Shown here piece by piece: positions 16,249 through 27,200 of a stretch of DNA of 64,000 nt. Under the pieces are notes generated by a model, which was given only the letters and a program-made list of their open reading frames with translations, ran no database searches and was not told the DNA's origin. Position 1 is the first letter of the stretch; every line of letters starts with the position of its first letter. The position numbers and the translations under genes were made by a program. The DNA comes from RGIG5579 sp045541915 (GTDB taxonomy: Bacteria > Bacillota > Clostridia > Oscillospirales > SIG627), in the NCBI GenBank assembly GCA_045541915.1, contig JAZQJZ010000036.1:1-64000 (forward strand), written 5' to 3'.

Positions 16249-17271
16249 TTAGTCTCTTCTCTGATAGAAGACGTAGGCAGACATAATACCTGCTACGGCC
16301 GCAATAATCAGAATTACAAGCGAGAAGTAGATCCAGTACATTGCAGTCGCAAGCACGTCACTGCCCTGGCTTGCCGTTCCTTTATACACGGAGTTGATGT
16401 AGTTCATCACCGTGTTAGAGCTGGCAGTAAAGGAGTCAATAACGGTATAAATTGCATTTACCAGGATCATCGGGCTGATCATCGGGAAGGTTATCTTCCA
16501 GAAGGTTTCCCAAGTGGTTGCACCATCGATGGTACAAGACTCATAAATGGCAGGGGAGATGGACTGGAGACCGGCAAGGAAGATCAACATCTGTACACCG
16601 GAACGGTTTACCAGGTTGTAAACGTCGTTTACGATGTCAACAACGTAATCAACAAGTCCGGTACCCACCTTCATCGTGGCAAACAGCCCCTGCAGGTCCA
16701 CTGCAGAGATAATGTTAACACCGGAGCCGGAGCTGACCGCTTCGCCAGCTTGGTCTGCTGCTTCTTCGCCTCCGTCAACACCGCCCTCTGCATAATCTGC
16801 AAAGGAGTTATTCATATCGATGTCATCGATCAGACCGGTGGAAAGAATAACCGGGATGAAGAAGATGGCGCGGAACAAGGTACGTCCAACCATTTTCTGG
16901 TTCAAAAGAACTGCCATAAACAGGGAGAACACAACAATTGCCGGAACCTCAAGAACAAGCTGCTGAATACCGCTGGTCAATGAGGTTACAAAGCCCGGAT
17001 CAACCAAAAGTGCATCTCTGTAGTTATCCCAACCTACCGGGTCCAGAATAAATCCGCCGCCGGGCAAGGGGTAGATGGTACTGAACGAGTAGGTAATGGA
17101 GTCAATAATAACGGGGACATAAATCAGGAAAAAGATCAGAACAAAGGGGGCTACGAAGAACCAACCTGCTCTGGCTTTTGCCTTATCAAGTGACTTGGCT
17201 TTGCGCTTTTTCGGAGGCTTCACAGGCTTTGTCTTCGGTTCCACTGTTTTTGTTTTCACTGCACTGTTCAT
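16249..17271 (-). CDS. Sugar ABC transporter permease (MalF-type), set 2
   Basis: 340-residue CUT1 permease with EAA loop YESCTIDGATTWETFWKITFP. Between the early membrane segments there is an extra extracytoplasmic-looking stretch of roughly 80 residues (from DDIDMNNSFADYAEGG to YNLVNRSG) rich in Gly, Glu and Asp that the paralogue at 23228-24178 does not have. It may contact one of the secreted partners encoded in the same operon. It ends 19 bp before the MalG-type partner. Confidence 0.88.
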   Translation of the reverse strand: MNSAVKTKTVEPKTKPVKPPKKRKAKSLDKAKARAGWFFVAPFVLIFFLIYVPVIIDSITYSFSTIYPLPGGGFILDPVGWDNYRDALLVDPGFVTSLTSGIQQLVLEVPAIVVFSLFMAVLLNQKMVGRTLFRAIFFIPVILSTGLIDDIDMNNSFADYAEGGVDGGEEAADQAGEAVSSGSGVNIISAVDLQGLFATMKVGTGLVDYVVDIVNDVYNLVNRSGVQMLIFLAGLQSISPAIYESCTIDGATTWETFWKITFPMISPMILVNAIYTVIDSFTASSNTVMNYINSVYKGTASQGSDVLATAMYWIYFSLVILIIAAVAGIMSAYVFYQRRD

Positions 17272-17291
17272 ATTATCACCTCATCCTTTCC

Positions 17292-20153
17292 TTACGCATT
17301 GACAACGGAGAAGCCCATTGCCTCGATTTCGAGCCCCTCTACCGTAATTGCGTAGTTGTTATAGTTGAGGTAGATTTCCGTGCCACCGTCGTAGGTCACC
17401 TTAACCACACGGTTGTCCAGAATCTCGTGCTCGGTGATGCAGGCATTCTGGATGGGAGCCAAAACTTCGTTGAGTTTCTGATACTCTTTCACGATGCTTT
17501 CTTTCCAGGTGGCATATTCCACTGCGTAATATTCGCTGTAGCCGTTGGTCTTCAATTCGGAAATGTTGTCATATGCCAATACGAAATAGGGGTTCGCACC
17601 ATTTTCGATGGACTTAAGCAGGGTCTGCTCATAGTCACCGGAAAGGTTGATGGCTTCACCGGTATAGGTCATATAACCGTGAAGAACGATTCCAAGGAAA
17701 GGAATCTCGGCCGTGGTGGTAATACGGTTGGAACTATCCAAGGGAATATTCAAAATGGTATCGGTGTATTTCCAGGTATAGTAGTTTCCGTTTTCTACCA
17801 AAACGCTATCATAATCAGATCCGATCTGTTCCAGAGCAGACATGGTATAATCCTTGGCATCTTCGCGGTTCAAGGGAAGCATTTCGTCCTGGCTGGAGTT
17901 CAAAGCGCCGCCCAGGGAGCCAACGGAAATATTCTTCTGGCCTTCGCCAAAGAGGGAGATGTACTTATCTGCGATGTTTTCATAGAATCTGGGAATGGTA
18001 CCGGCGGAAATCACGTAAGCAACCTGAGTATTATAAGCCTGAACCACAGGGTTATAGGTCTTGTAATAAGCGGGCTTTCCGTCGATGGTTTTTGCGGTAT
18101 CGGCATCCAGATCAAAGCCGTCCATCAGGTCAATGGCATTGACATAAGAGAAGTTCAGATCCAGATACATCTGAAAATCTTCGCTCTGTACATAGGAGAT
18201 CAGTTCCTTCAGAGCAGATTCGCCACCCAAAGCCTTTTCTACCTTCAGTTTAGCGGGAGCAGTGGCAGTCATACCGCCGTTTGCCCAGCCCAGATAACGG
18301 ATCACCTGCTCGGAGACGCCAGCTTCCTTCAATTCAGAAATGATGGTCTTGGCATTTTCAAAGGTGGTCAGCTCTGCCTTAGCGGAAATGGGCATTCCAA
18401 GGAATTTTTCGGTGGTGTCCACATCACCGATCAGATCCACAAACAAGCTGATATTCTCATTCTTGTTTTCCTGTTTGGAAAGAACGCCTTCTTTGATCAA
18501 ATAAGCACGGTATGCCTCTGCCATACCAACATAGTTGGCATCGTCACCCCAAAGCATACGGTACTTGATGGTATAGTTACCAACGTACTTTCTGTCAATG
18601 GCCTTGGTGTAAACAGCAGAACCGCCGGAAACGGTAATACCGTCCAAGGGATAGGAGTCGGTCTGACGGGCAAAGAAGGTGGTACCGATGGAATGGTAAT
18701 CGTGAGAAATACCACCGTCAACGGCGTCGATTCGGGTCAGACTTTCGCCCTCGGTCATGAAAGCAACATAGCCTTGGCTGATGTTTCTTTCCTCTACCAA
18801 GTTGCGAATCAGATTGCCGTCTTCATCTTCCTTAGGCTCGCCCTTTTCGTCCAATTCATACTCCATTACCTTGATGGCGGAATTCATAACCGTTCCATAT
18901 ACAGGAGCACGCCAGGTCTGGTAGCTGGAAGTAGCAGCAGAGGAAGCAAGCTCATAGAAACCAAAGTCATTTCCGTACATAGTACCAGAAACCTGGGTGA
19001 ACGCGCTGGAACTATTCTGCTCAAAGTCGATAATAGCACCGGAACCGTCGGGAATGAAGTTGTATCCGCTATCATTGCGAAGGGCGGTTTCAGCATTCTT
19101 TGCCGTTCTGCCGGCACCCATATAAGGAAGAACCTGAATGGTCTGCAGCGTATAGGTGGAAGCATCGAAGGTGATACCACGGGCGGGAAGACGAACTTGG
19201 AATCCATCCTCTTCCAGGGTGTACTCCAGAGCCATCTTGAAGATGGGAGGAGAGTTATCTTCCATTTCGAACTCTACCAGGTCATGGTCAGAGAGCATAT
19301 CTTCCAGAGAGTACTTGGTATATTCCCGCAGATAACCCTCCAGGGTGTTCAACTCTGCAGATTTAATATCCTCTAGTACATAGATCGCCATTCTCTCTGT
19401 AATGGGATATGCAGTGAGCATGGTGTTTTTCTCGCGAAGAGTCACACCCTTACCGTTGATATCAAACAGAGTATAATATGCTAGGAATTTCTGGTATTCA
19501 AAGCTTTCTGCAGAGGTTGCTGCAGCATTTTGAGCAAGATCATCGCTGGCTTTCATAGCAGCATACTGCTCATAGGTGTAAGAAGAGGAGGTGGTATTTT
19601 CGAAGAAGGGCTCGAGAATCTGCTTCTCAAAACGGCTCTTTTCGATTTGATAAGGTACCATTCTCTTCTTGGTAGCCTCACCCATCGTATATTCTACACG
19701 TACACCGCCGCGGATCAGTTTGATGTTGATCTGCTGCTCCAGGGCTGCGTCAAAGCAGCTGTTCAGGGAGTCATTGGCGCCGGTATTACTGGTGTAGGTC
19801 AGATTGATCTGGCTGAGAATTTCGTATTTGACGGATTTGGAAGCTTCCGTATCAGAAACGTCATAGGGATTGGTAAACAGCATCTGGCCGGTCACCTTAT
19901 CTACCACGCAAACTTCGGCGGTAAATTCCTGGATGTGGAGAGCATAGCGGTCATTTTCCATCACCTTGGTCATGGTGGCCAATTTCTCTTCCGGGGAATT
20001 GTAAACCTCTTTTGCGTAGTCGATTTCCTTTAAGGTTTCATAGAGTTTTTTGTCACCCAAGGCATTTTCGCTTGCGGCTGCAGGAAACAGAGAGAGAACC
20101 ATGCTGCTTGCAAGAACCAGTGCCAGGGCAAATGTCAATATTCTTTTTTTCAT
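17292..20153 (-). CDS. Secreted DUF5696 domain-containing protein
   Basis: 953-residue exported protein with a clear signal peptide (MKKRILTFALALVLASS, cleavage near AAASEN). The body contains segments characteristic of the DUF5696 family (NFIPDGSGAIIDFEQNSS, YLGWANGGM); proteins with this domain recur in Clostridia and Paenibacillus next to sugar ABC transporters. Its large size and surface location suggest a role in handling a polysaccharide before uptake, perhaps as a glycoside hydrolase-like barrel, but no activity can be assigned from sequence alone. It sits between the Yip1-like gene and permease set 2. Confidence 0.8.
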   Translation of the reverse strand: MKKRILTFALALVLASSMVLSLFPAAASENALGDKKLYETLKEIDYAKEVYNSPEEKLATMTKVMENDRYALHIQEFTAEVCVVDKVTGQMLFTNPYDVSDTEASKSVKYEILSQINLTYTSNTGANDSLNSCFDAALEQQINIKLIRGGVRVEYTMGEATKKRMVPYQIEKSRFEKQILEPFFENTTSSSYTYEQYAAMKASDDLAQNAAATSAESFEYQKFLAYYTLFDINGKGVTLREKNTMLTAYPITERMAIYVLEDIKSAELNTLEGYLREYTKYSLEDMLSDHDLVEFEMEDNSPPIFKMALEYTLEEDGFQVRLPARGITFDASTYTLQTIQVLPYMGAGRTAKNAETALRNDSGYNFIPDGSGAIIDFEQNSSSAFTQVSGTMYGNDFGFYELASSAATSSYQTWRAPVYGTVMNSAIKVMEYELDEKGEPKEDEDGNLIRNLVEERNISQGYVAFMTEGESLTRIDAVDGGISHDYHSIGTTFFARQTDSYPLDGITVSGGSAVYTKAIDRKYVGNYTIKYRMLWGDDANYVGMAEAYRAYLIKEGVLSKQENKNENISLFVDLIGDVDTTEKFLGMPISAKAELTTFENAKTIISELKEAGVSEQVIRYLGWANGGMTATAPAKLKVEKALGGESALKELISYVQSEDFQMYLDLNFSYVNAIDLMDGFDLDADTAKTIDGKPAYYKTYNPVVQAYNTQVAYVISAGTIPRFYENIADKYISLFGEGQKNISVGSLGGALNSSQDEMLPLNREDAKDYTMSALEQIGSDYDSVLVENGNYYTWKYTDTILNIPLDSSNRITTTAEIPFLGIVLHGYMTYTGEAINLSGDYEQTLLKSIENGANPYFVLAYDNISELKTNGYSEYYAVEYATWKESIVKEYQKLNEVLAPIQNACITEHEILDNRVVKVTYDGGTEIYLNYNNYAITVEGLEIEAMGFSVVNA

Positions 20154-20170
20154 GCCGGTTTTCTCCTTTC

Positions 20171-22336
20171 CTATACTCTGAGTGACAACTCAGTATAAAT
20201 ATTTACAATAAATGAAATGATCTTGCCGAACAAGCCGGAGAAGAGCAGTGCCAGGAACATGATCACGACCATACCAACCAAGGTTCCCAGAACCGTCAAA
20301 ATGTTCTTGGAGAAGGAGTAGTCGTGGGTTACCATAACACCGAAGAACAGGAGGAATCCTGTCCAAACGTAGCCAACTGAGATCAGAAGGGTTACGATGG
20401 CACTCTCATCCAGAGTAAAGATGTGAGTCAGCAGGGTAGCGGGAATCATCATCATGGGCAGAGGAAGCAGCGCATAGCAGGTAGCAAGCAAAATATCCTT
20501 AAAGCTGCCTTCGCCCTCAAACAGAGTGGTCAAACACCAGTTGGCAACCACCCACAGTGCGATGGGAACCAGAACGCCGGCAAACTGCGCGGCCATGCTA
20601 ATGCCTTCGTTATGGGGATCATACCAGAAGGACTTGCCGATTCCGTTATAGATAAATCCGACGATGGTCAAAAGCACAAAGAAGATACCGGCCTTGAAAT
20701 TGCCTCGTTTCTCGTGCTTGAGGTCCCAGAAGCCGTCAAAGGGATGGAAAATCACGTGGCATCCGTAAAGAGCAGCTTCCTTGAAGGTTCTCTTGTCCTT
20801 GAGCACCTGCCCGGCAAGGTTTACCTTACCTGCATAGCCAAAGAACTTGGAGATCAAAATGGAAAGCACCGCAACGGTAATGGGAATGAGGATAATATAA
20901 TCTTCGATCCAGCCCTTGCGGATTCTGGAGTATGCCTTGGAATAACCTTCTGCATCGTAAGAAGCAGCGTAGTATTCCTGGGACTTTTCATATTCACCGG
21001 CGCGGTAAAGGCTATCGGCGATACCGATATAAGCTTCATCGAAGTTGGAGTTTCTCAGAAGCACCTGCTGCCAGTAGTAAGCAGACTGGTCATAATTACG
21101 GTCTTCCACATTGCGGATGGCCGCTGCCAGGTCTTCGCCGTAGGCAGTACGCTTGAAAACGGTGAAGGAGTTGGCAGATTTATCCAGGGTGATGAACTTA
21201 TCTCCCTGATAGCAAATAGAAGAAATCGCCACATTGTTACCAAGCTGAGGACCGCTGTCACCAAAGATGTAAAGCAGGTTACCCTGAGAATCATAGGTAT
21301 ACATTCTCTGACGGGAGGAGTCCACGATGGTCCAAATGCCGGCCTCGCCAAGAGCCACATCTGTAATGACAGAAACATCGGTGTTTGCTTTGCGTCCCAC
21401 GGAGTTGTAAGTAATAACGGTAACTTCACCGGAGGGCGGCCAGAAGCCGGTACGCAGCATAACGTCGCTTCCTTCAGCATTCAGCTTTTTAACAGGAGCG
21501 TAGGCACCGGAGTTGGACTTAGAGGAGATGGCTTCCTTCATCTTGGCAGAGTCCAAAGAGGAAATGGTTGCATAGATGAAGCCGGAAGCATCGATGGTAA
21601 TGTTGTTATATTCGGTAGGAACCAGAGAAAGAAGAGCTGCTCTCTGTTCCTTGGTCTGGAACATTCTCCAGAAGATCTGGAAGGCCGAGGGAGCGGTCTT
21701 CTGTGCACCCAAAAAGCCAAGGAAAGCACCTTCAGAGTTCATGGAGATGATACCCTGGTTGGTGGTGTTGGATACCACGTAGATTCTTCCGGCAGTATCC
21801 ACGGAACAAGCGATCGGCTTATAGGTTGCACCTTCTACAAACGCGGTGCTTTCCGGCTGCAGAATGATGCGGTTGAATATAACTTCCTTTACTTTTCCGC
21901 TGTCATCCACGGTTCTGTCGAATACCACGATTCGGTTGTTTTCTGTATCACAAACGTAGATGTTGTCTTCGTTTACAAACAGTCCGCGAGCCTGGTTGAA
22001 GGTATCCGGAATTCCCTGCTCATTGAAGAAGTGAGAGATCACACGGTTCAAGGTATAGTCAGGGTTGAGGATAATAAAGCGGTTGTTACTGGGATCTGCA
22101 ATATACAGGTTATCCCACTGGTCAGAGATTACATCGGTGGGAGAATTCAGGGGAACCTCCAGACCAATCTTTTCAGAGGTAATTGCAGTATCCGGCACGT
22201 ACGCGTGAGGGGATTCCACATATTTACCGTCAATGTCATAGGTATAGGTGGTGTACGGCACCAAAGCACTTGCTTGAGGTGCAAGGAGAGCCGCAATGCA
22301 GAAAATCAAGAGGAATACTCTTAATGCTTTTTTCAT
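20171..22336 (-). CDS. Signal peptide, NHL-repeat, TPR and Yip1-like membrane protein
   Basis: 721 residues. Signal peptide 1-25, then NHL/beta-propeller repeats (PTDVISDQWDNLYIADPSNNR and several similar blades, about residues 50-400), a short TPR-like helical part (NSNFDEAYIGIADSLYRAG, about 420-475), one membrane segment (IILIPITVAVLSIL) and a C-terminal Yip1-family membrane domain with about five helices. The propeller is therefore outside the cell, tethered to a membrane domain. It is encoded inside a sugar-importer operon, 17 bp from each neighbour, and probably binds polymer or the solute-binding protein; its role is unknown. Confidence 0.75.
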   Translation of the reverse strand: MKKALRVFLLIFCIAALLAPQASALVPYTTYTYDIDGKYVESPHAYVPDTAITSEKIGLEVPLNSPTDVISDQWDNLYIADPSNNRFIILNPDYTLNRVISHFFNEQGIPDTFNQARGLFVNEDNIYVCDTENNRIVVFDRTVDDSGKVKEVIFNRIILQPESTAFVEGATYKPIACSVDTAGRIYVVSNTTNQGIISMNSEGAFLGFLGAQKTAPSAFQIFWRMFQTKEQRAALLSLVPTEYNNITIDASGFIYATISSLDSAKMKEAISSKSNSGAYAPVKKLNAEGSDVMLRTGFWPPSGEVTVITYNSVGRKANTDVSVITDVALGEAGIWTIVDSSRQRMYTYDSQGNLLYIFGDSGPQLGNNVAISSICYQGDKFITLDKSANSFTVFKRTAYGEDLAAAIRNVEDRNYDQSAYYWQQVLLRNSNFDEAYIGIADSLYRAGEYEKSQEYYAASYDAEGYSKAYSRIRKGWIEDYIILIPITVAVLSILISKFFGYAGKVNLAGQVLKDKRTFKEAALYGCHVIFHPFDGFWDLKHEKRGNFKAGIFFVLLTIVGFIYNGIGKSFWYDPHNEGISMAAQFAGVLVPIALWVVANWCLTTLFEGEGSFKDILLATCYALLPLPMMMIPATLLTHIFTLDESAIVTLLISVGYVWTGFLLFFGVMVTHDYSFSKNILTVLGTLVGMVVIMFLALLFSGLFGKIISFIVNIYTELSLRV

Positions 22337-22353
22337 TTGCTTTTCTCCTTTTC

Positions 22354-23226
22354 TTAGTCTTTCATACCGGAAGTTGACATGGTTTCGATGATGTTACTCT
22401 GGGTAATAACAAATACCAGAATCGGCACCATCATCATAATTACCGTGGAAGCGGCGCCGGCACCCTGACGGGATACACCGCCGGTTACGATCTGCTGAAT
22501 GGCGTAGTTGAAACTCTTGTACTGCTCGGAATAAATGTAGATGGAAGAACCTGCATTCCACAGATCCTTAAAGCAGAACACGATCAGAGTCAGCCAAGCG
22601 GGTTTTACCATAGGCATTGCGATCTGCCAGAACACACGCAGCTCGGTGGCGCCGTCCAGACGGGCGGATTCCAGAACCGTCGTGGGAACGCTGGTGTCCA
22701 TAAACTGCTTCATCAGGTAAAGACCCATACTGGTGGCACAGGCAGGAATGATTCTTGCCCAATAAGTATCCACCAGACCCAATTTACTCATGGTCCAGAA
22801 GTTGGTGATACTGGTTACGGTAGTATGGAACATCAGAGAGTAGACAACCACCTGGAAAAGGGCCTTTTTGCCAGGGAACTTCATTTTTGCTACGGAATAT
22901 GCTGCCATGGAAGCGAAAATTACGTTTCCAAAGGTTCCCAAAATGGAAACAAACGCAGTGTTGAAAATGTAGCGGGAGAAAGGAACCCAGCTGTTGCCCA
23001 TCAAGTTCAACAGAGTTTTAAAGTTGCCAAGGGTTGGGTTTCTAACAAAGAAACGGGGGGGATACTGCCAAAGCTCATCCAAGGGCTTCAAGGACTGCAT
23101 CAGCGTATAAAGCATGGGAAGGAACATGAAGGCTCCCATCAGAAGGAGTACCGCGTTAATACCGATATCTCCGCCCAAGGAACGGTTCAATGCATGGTTG
23201 GATTTACGGATTCTCAATTTTGCCAT
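22354..23226 (-). CDS. Sugar ABC transporter permease (MalG-type), set 1
   Basis: 290-residue CUT1 permease with six membrane segments and EAA loop ESARLDGATELRVFWQIAMP. The ATG at 23226 is preferred to an upstream in-frame TTG that lies inside the preceding gene; the ATG begins one base after that gene's stop, so translation is coupled. Forms the inner-membrane channel with the MalF-type partner next to it. Confidence 0.9.
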   Translation of the reverse strand: MAKLRIRKSNHALNRSLGGDIGINAVLLLMGAFMFLPMLYTLMQSLKPLDELWQYPPRFFVRNPTLGNFKTLLNLMGNSWVPFSRYIFNTAFVSILGTFGNVIFASMAAYSVAKMKFPGKKALFQVVVYSLMFHTTVTSITNFWTMSKLGLVDTYWARIIPACATSMGLYLMKQFMDTSVPTTVLESARLDGATELRVFWQIAMPMVKPAWLTLIVFCFKDLWNAGSSIYIYSEQYKSFNYAIQQIVTGGVSRQGAGAASTVIMMMVPILVFVITQSNIIETMSTSGMKD

Positions 23227-23227
23227 A

Positions 23228-24178
23228 TCACTTACCAACCTTTCCAAGCAATTTACGAATCAGCATATTGGAGCCGATCATCATGAAGAACAGTACCACT
23301 GCAATGGCAGATGCATAACCCATTTCAAAACGGGATCCGCCGTAGTCATCCAAGTGGTGCATGATGGTATGCGCACAGTAGTCAGGTGAGGGGTAACCAA
23401 CGAGGTTGGTAATAACACCGCCAAAACCGAAGGATGAGGTGATAGCCATAACCGCACCGAACATCATCTGAGGACGCATATAAGGCAGGGTGATGTACCA
23501 AAGCTCTTGCCAACGGTTCTTTACGCCGTCCACCGCTGCCGCTTCGTAAAGGGAGCGATCCACCACCTGGAAACCTGCAATAAAGGTAAGGAAGGAGGTA
23601 CCAAGGGAGGTCCACAAAGCAACGATGATAACGATCGGCATAATATAGGACGTATTCTTCAGGAAGGCAATGGGCGTAGAGATCAAGCCCAGATCCATCA
23701 GAGTACCGTTCAAGAAGCCGTGGGAGTCTGCAGAGAAAATGTACGTCCACACCATGTACACGTTACCGGAAATACTGGGGGCGTAGAAGATCAGCGTCAT
23801 GAGAGCACGGATCTTGGGGGGGAGCTCATTGATGAACCAAGCCATAATGAGCGAAAGCAGATAAGAACCGGGACCGGTGATCGAAGCGAACACCAGGGTG
23901 TTCTTGATGGCGAGCATAAAGATATCGTCATCCAGGAACAGACGGATGTAGTTGTCGAACCAGAGCAGGTTCGGTGTTTCCAACATATTAAAGTCTGTCA
24001 TGCTGAAGAAAATTGACAAAATAACCGGCAGAACCGTGAATACGAAGAAAATGATATAGAACGGAGCAAGCAGGAAATAACCGGTCTTGTTGTTCTTCAT
24101 TTCCTTCAGAGTCCACTGCCACTTTGTCATGTCTTTTCTCGAGACAGGACGGTTTACAGTTTCAGTCTTTTGAGACAT
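23228..24178 (-). CDS. Sugar ABC transporter permease (MalF-type), set 1
   Basis: 316-residue CUT1 permease with EAA loop YEAAAVDGVKNRWQELWYITLP and six predicted membrane segments. It follows the solute-binding protein gene by 26 bp and is coupled to the MalG-type gene downstream. Compared with set 2 it is the more standard form, so it is the likelier direct partner of the solute-binding protein. Confidence 0.9.
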   Translation of the reverse strand: MSQKTETVNRPVSRKDMTKWQWTLKEMKNNKTGYFLLAPFYIIFFVFTVLPVILSIFFSMTDFNMLETPNLLWFDNYIRLFLDDDIFMLAIKNTLVFASITGPGSYLLSLIMAWFINELPPKIRALMTLIFYAPSISGNVYMVWTYIFSADSHGFLNGTLMDLGLISTPIAFLKNTSYIMPIVIIVALWTSLGTSFLTFIAGFQVVDRSLYEAAAVDGVKNRWQELWYITLPYMRPQMMFGAVMAITSSFGFGGVITNLVGYPSPDYCAHTIMHHLDDYGGSRFEMGYASAIAVVLFFMMIGSNMLIRKLLGKVGK

Positions 24179-24204
24179 GAGAATATCCTCTCCTTACTTC
24201 TGAA

Positions 24205-27200
24205 TTAAGCGTTTTCGGAAAAATAGGTTTCGTAGTTATCCAAAGTGGGAAGATCAAATTCGGCACGCTTTCTGGTAAGCTCACCGTTGATCGCATCAAT
24301 GTATTCCAGCATGGACTCTACCGGATCCTCGGAATCGTTGTATGCAGCAAGGAATGCGAATTCAACGTAACGGGATACGATGTAACTACCGGGCATTTCA
24401 GGAGTTGCCTGAAGCCACTCAAACTGGTTCTGGATTTCTTTTCTTTCATCTGCGGTCCAGCTCATTGCATAGAGGGCTTCCAGGTTTGCCGTAGCATACT
24501 GACCGGAGGCACCCAGCAATGCGTAATATTCCTGACCGTAGGTGGACTGAGATTCAGCGGAAACCCACCACTTCATAAATTTCCAGGCTGCTTCAATCTC
24601 AACACAATCACTCATCATCACGATGGCGGAAACGTTGGTATCGGCAGTGTGGTCAACATAGGTGTTGCCGTTTTCATCGGTACGAACGGTACCGGGAAGA
24701 ACGGTAAAGCCCCAAAGACCGCGAAGTTCAGGAGCAAAGATGGTAAGCTGAGAATAGGTGGTGTAGCCCTGTACACCGATGGGCATCTCACCGGTACGGA
24801 AACGGTTTGCAAAGCTGTAAGAATAGGGGAAGCCGTACATGGTGTAAAGTTCACACATTTCCTTGAAGGTTTCCAGTGCAACATTGGAGTCCAGATTGAT
24901 CGCCATACCCTCGGTCAAACCGGTGGGGTCATCTTCGCGAGCTCTGGAGTAAAGCTGCTCACCGCGCTGATACAGCATAATCAGAAGACCGGCGGTGGAT
25001 TCGTGGTAACCAAAGTCAAGGTTGTTGGTCTGAAGGGTGGGAAGCATATCATATACATCACCCCAGGTTTCCGGAATGGTCAGACCAAGCTGAAGGAGAA
25101 TGTCACTACGGTAGAACAGCATGGAGAAGCTTTCCGTTTCAGGCAAGCCGTAGGAAATTCCGTAAAGCTCCAAGGGAATGGTAGCTGCATCGTCGAACCA
25201 AGAAACAACCTGATCGTAGTCGGAGAAGATCTCCTGGCACTTCAATTTGTGTGCCTTTTCTTCTTCCGTATCATCCTCATCGATCTCATACCCTGCAGGG
25301 TTAATGGGATTGATGGCAGAACGGATCGCGTAGTTAATAATGGTAGGCGAACCCATTGACATATTGATATCAGGGCCGGTACCGGAAAGGGTTGCAGGCA
25401 TCAGAGAACCGCCTGCTACCAATTTCAGATCCACTGCAATGTTGTGCTGCCGAGTGAAGGTGTCACTGACAATGGAACGCATAATGGTGGACTGGTCACG
25501 GCCGGAGGTGGTCCAAACTTCGATTCTTGCGAAGTCCTCGGATCCTTCTGCGGTGCGCACACCGTAGCTGGAGTAGTCGCTGATCCAGCTCATCATAAAC
25601 TGCTCAAATTCGTAAGCCAGAGCGCCGAAGAAGGAAGCTTCTGCTTCAAAGCCTGCTTTTTCAACAAACTTTTCGTGGCCCTCTTCTTTCACTTTGGCAG
25701 TGGGAGAAACCAGAATATAGTCAAACTGCAAGGGCTGATTGCGCGCAGTCATGATCCAGGTACCAAGGTTACCGATGTAGTCCTTGAGCTCAGAGAAGTT
25801 GGGTGCGATCAGATCCTCATCCTTAGACATTCTGTCGAGAAGAAGCGCTACGTTTTCAAGGGTAACAGAGTCAGAACCCTTACCATTGATCGCTGCAAGC
25901 TCAGCGGCGATATCGTTGAGCTTCTTGGCTTCCGCGCCCATACCCTTCAAAACATCGGGCATCAGACGGCTGAACTGATAGTCGCGGTATTCATCAGGCT
26001 CAGAACCGGTCAGCATCAAAATTTCAAGGTAATATTCGTTCACGTTGGCAAGGCAAATTTCCACGTCATTAAGAATCTGTGCCATATCGCCCAGAACAAC
26101 CCACATTTCCAGTTCGTGCTCGCCGGCGGTGAGGTAGAATTCCAATGCTCTTTCCTGTCCGGTGGTTTCATCGATCACACCGTCGGTAAAGGGGAGAAGC
26201 TGCCACTCATCACTATACTTGAAGCGGAGCTGGCCTGCTTCTTCATAAGGAGTAACACCGTCAATTTTCATTTCGCGGGTTACATACATACCTTCGGCAA
26301 AAGACTGGAGAAAACGGGGGCTGAAGGTGTAGAAGCCATCCTTCTGAACCTCGAATTTCCAGGAGATCCACTGACCGGCAGTCTGCCATTTTTCGCCGCC
26401 GATGGAGTTCAAGAAAATATTGTAAGCACTCTGGGGGCTGGTAGAAGCAGAGCTTCTGTCGTAAAGGGGATATATAATGTTGGAGGAAGTACGATGGGAA
26501 ACCTCGGTTTCGATGACAGTGATCTCAGCATCAGCGGCATTGTCAGCCTTGCCCTCATGTGCCTTAAGATACTCTTCATATGTAACAGAAGAATCATCGT
26601 AATAAATATGAATCTCTTTGATGGCACAAACCTCCTGCACTTCAGCAAGAGAAAGGGTGTGCGTAGTACCCGCCTCTATATAATAAAGGAAGGGTTCCGT
26701 TACATAGCCGGTGGAGTCAGAAGCCAGCATAGTACGCCATTCGGGATTCTCATACTTGTTCGGCTTGATTTCGCTGCCGTCATTGTCCAGAACAAAGCCT
26801 CTGTCATTGGAGCCTTCTGCAAACAGCTCGTCGGCCCAAACGCGGCTCAATTCAATATAACGGGACTGCTTGAAGGGATAGGTACCGTCAAGCAAAAGAG
26901 CGCGCTTGATCGTGGCGGCGTTACCGAAAAGATCGGTTTTTCCGTCACCATCTCCATCGTATTCCACGATGGGCGCATAGGTAATGGCAATGTGATAATT
27001 ACCGCTCTTTTTCACGGCAAAATCCCACACCACGTCGCCAAGCTCCGAAACCAGGATGACATCTTCTTCACCCAGGTATTGATCCGTATAAACAGTTGCG
27101 GTGCTCTTTTCGGCGTTATACTCGGAGCCCTTCAGCACCAAGTCATCTTCGCCATTGGCGGCATCCTTGTACAATTCTCTGTACTCAAAGTACTCGCTGG

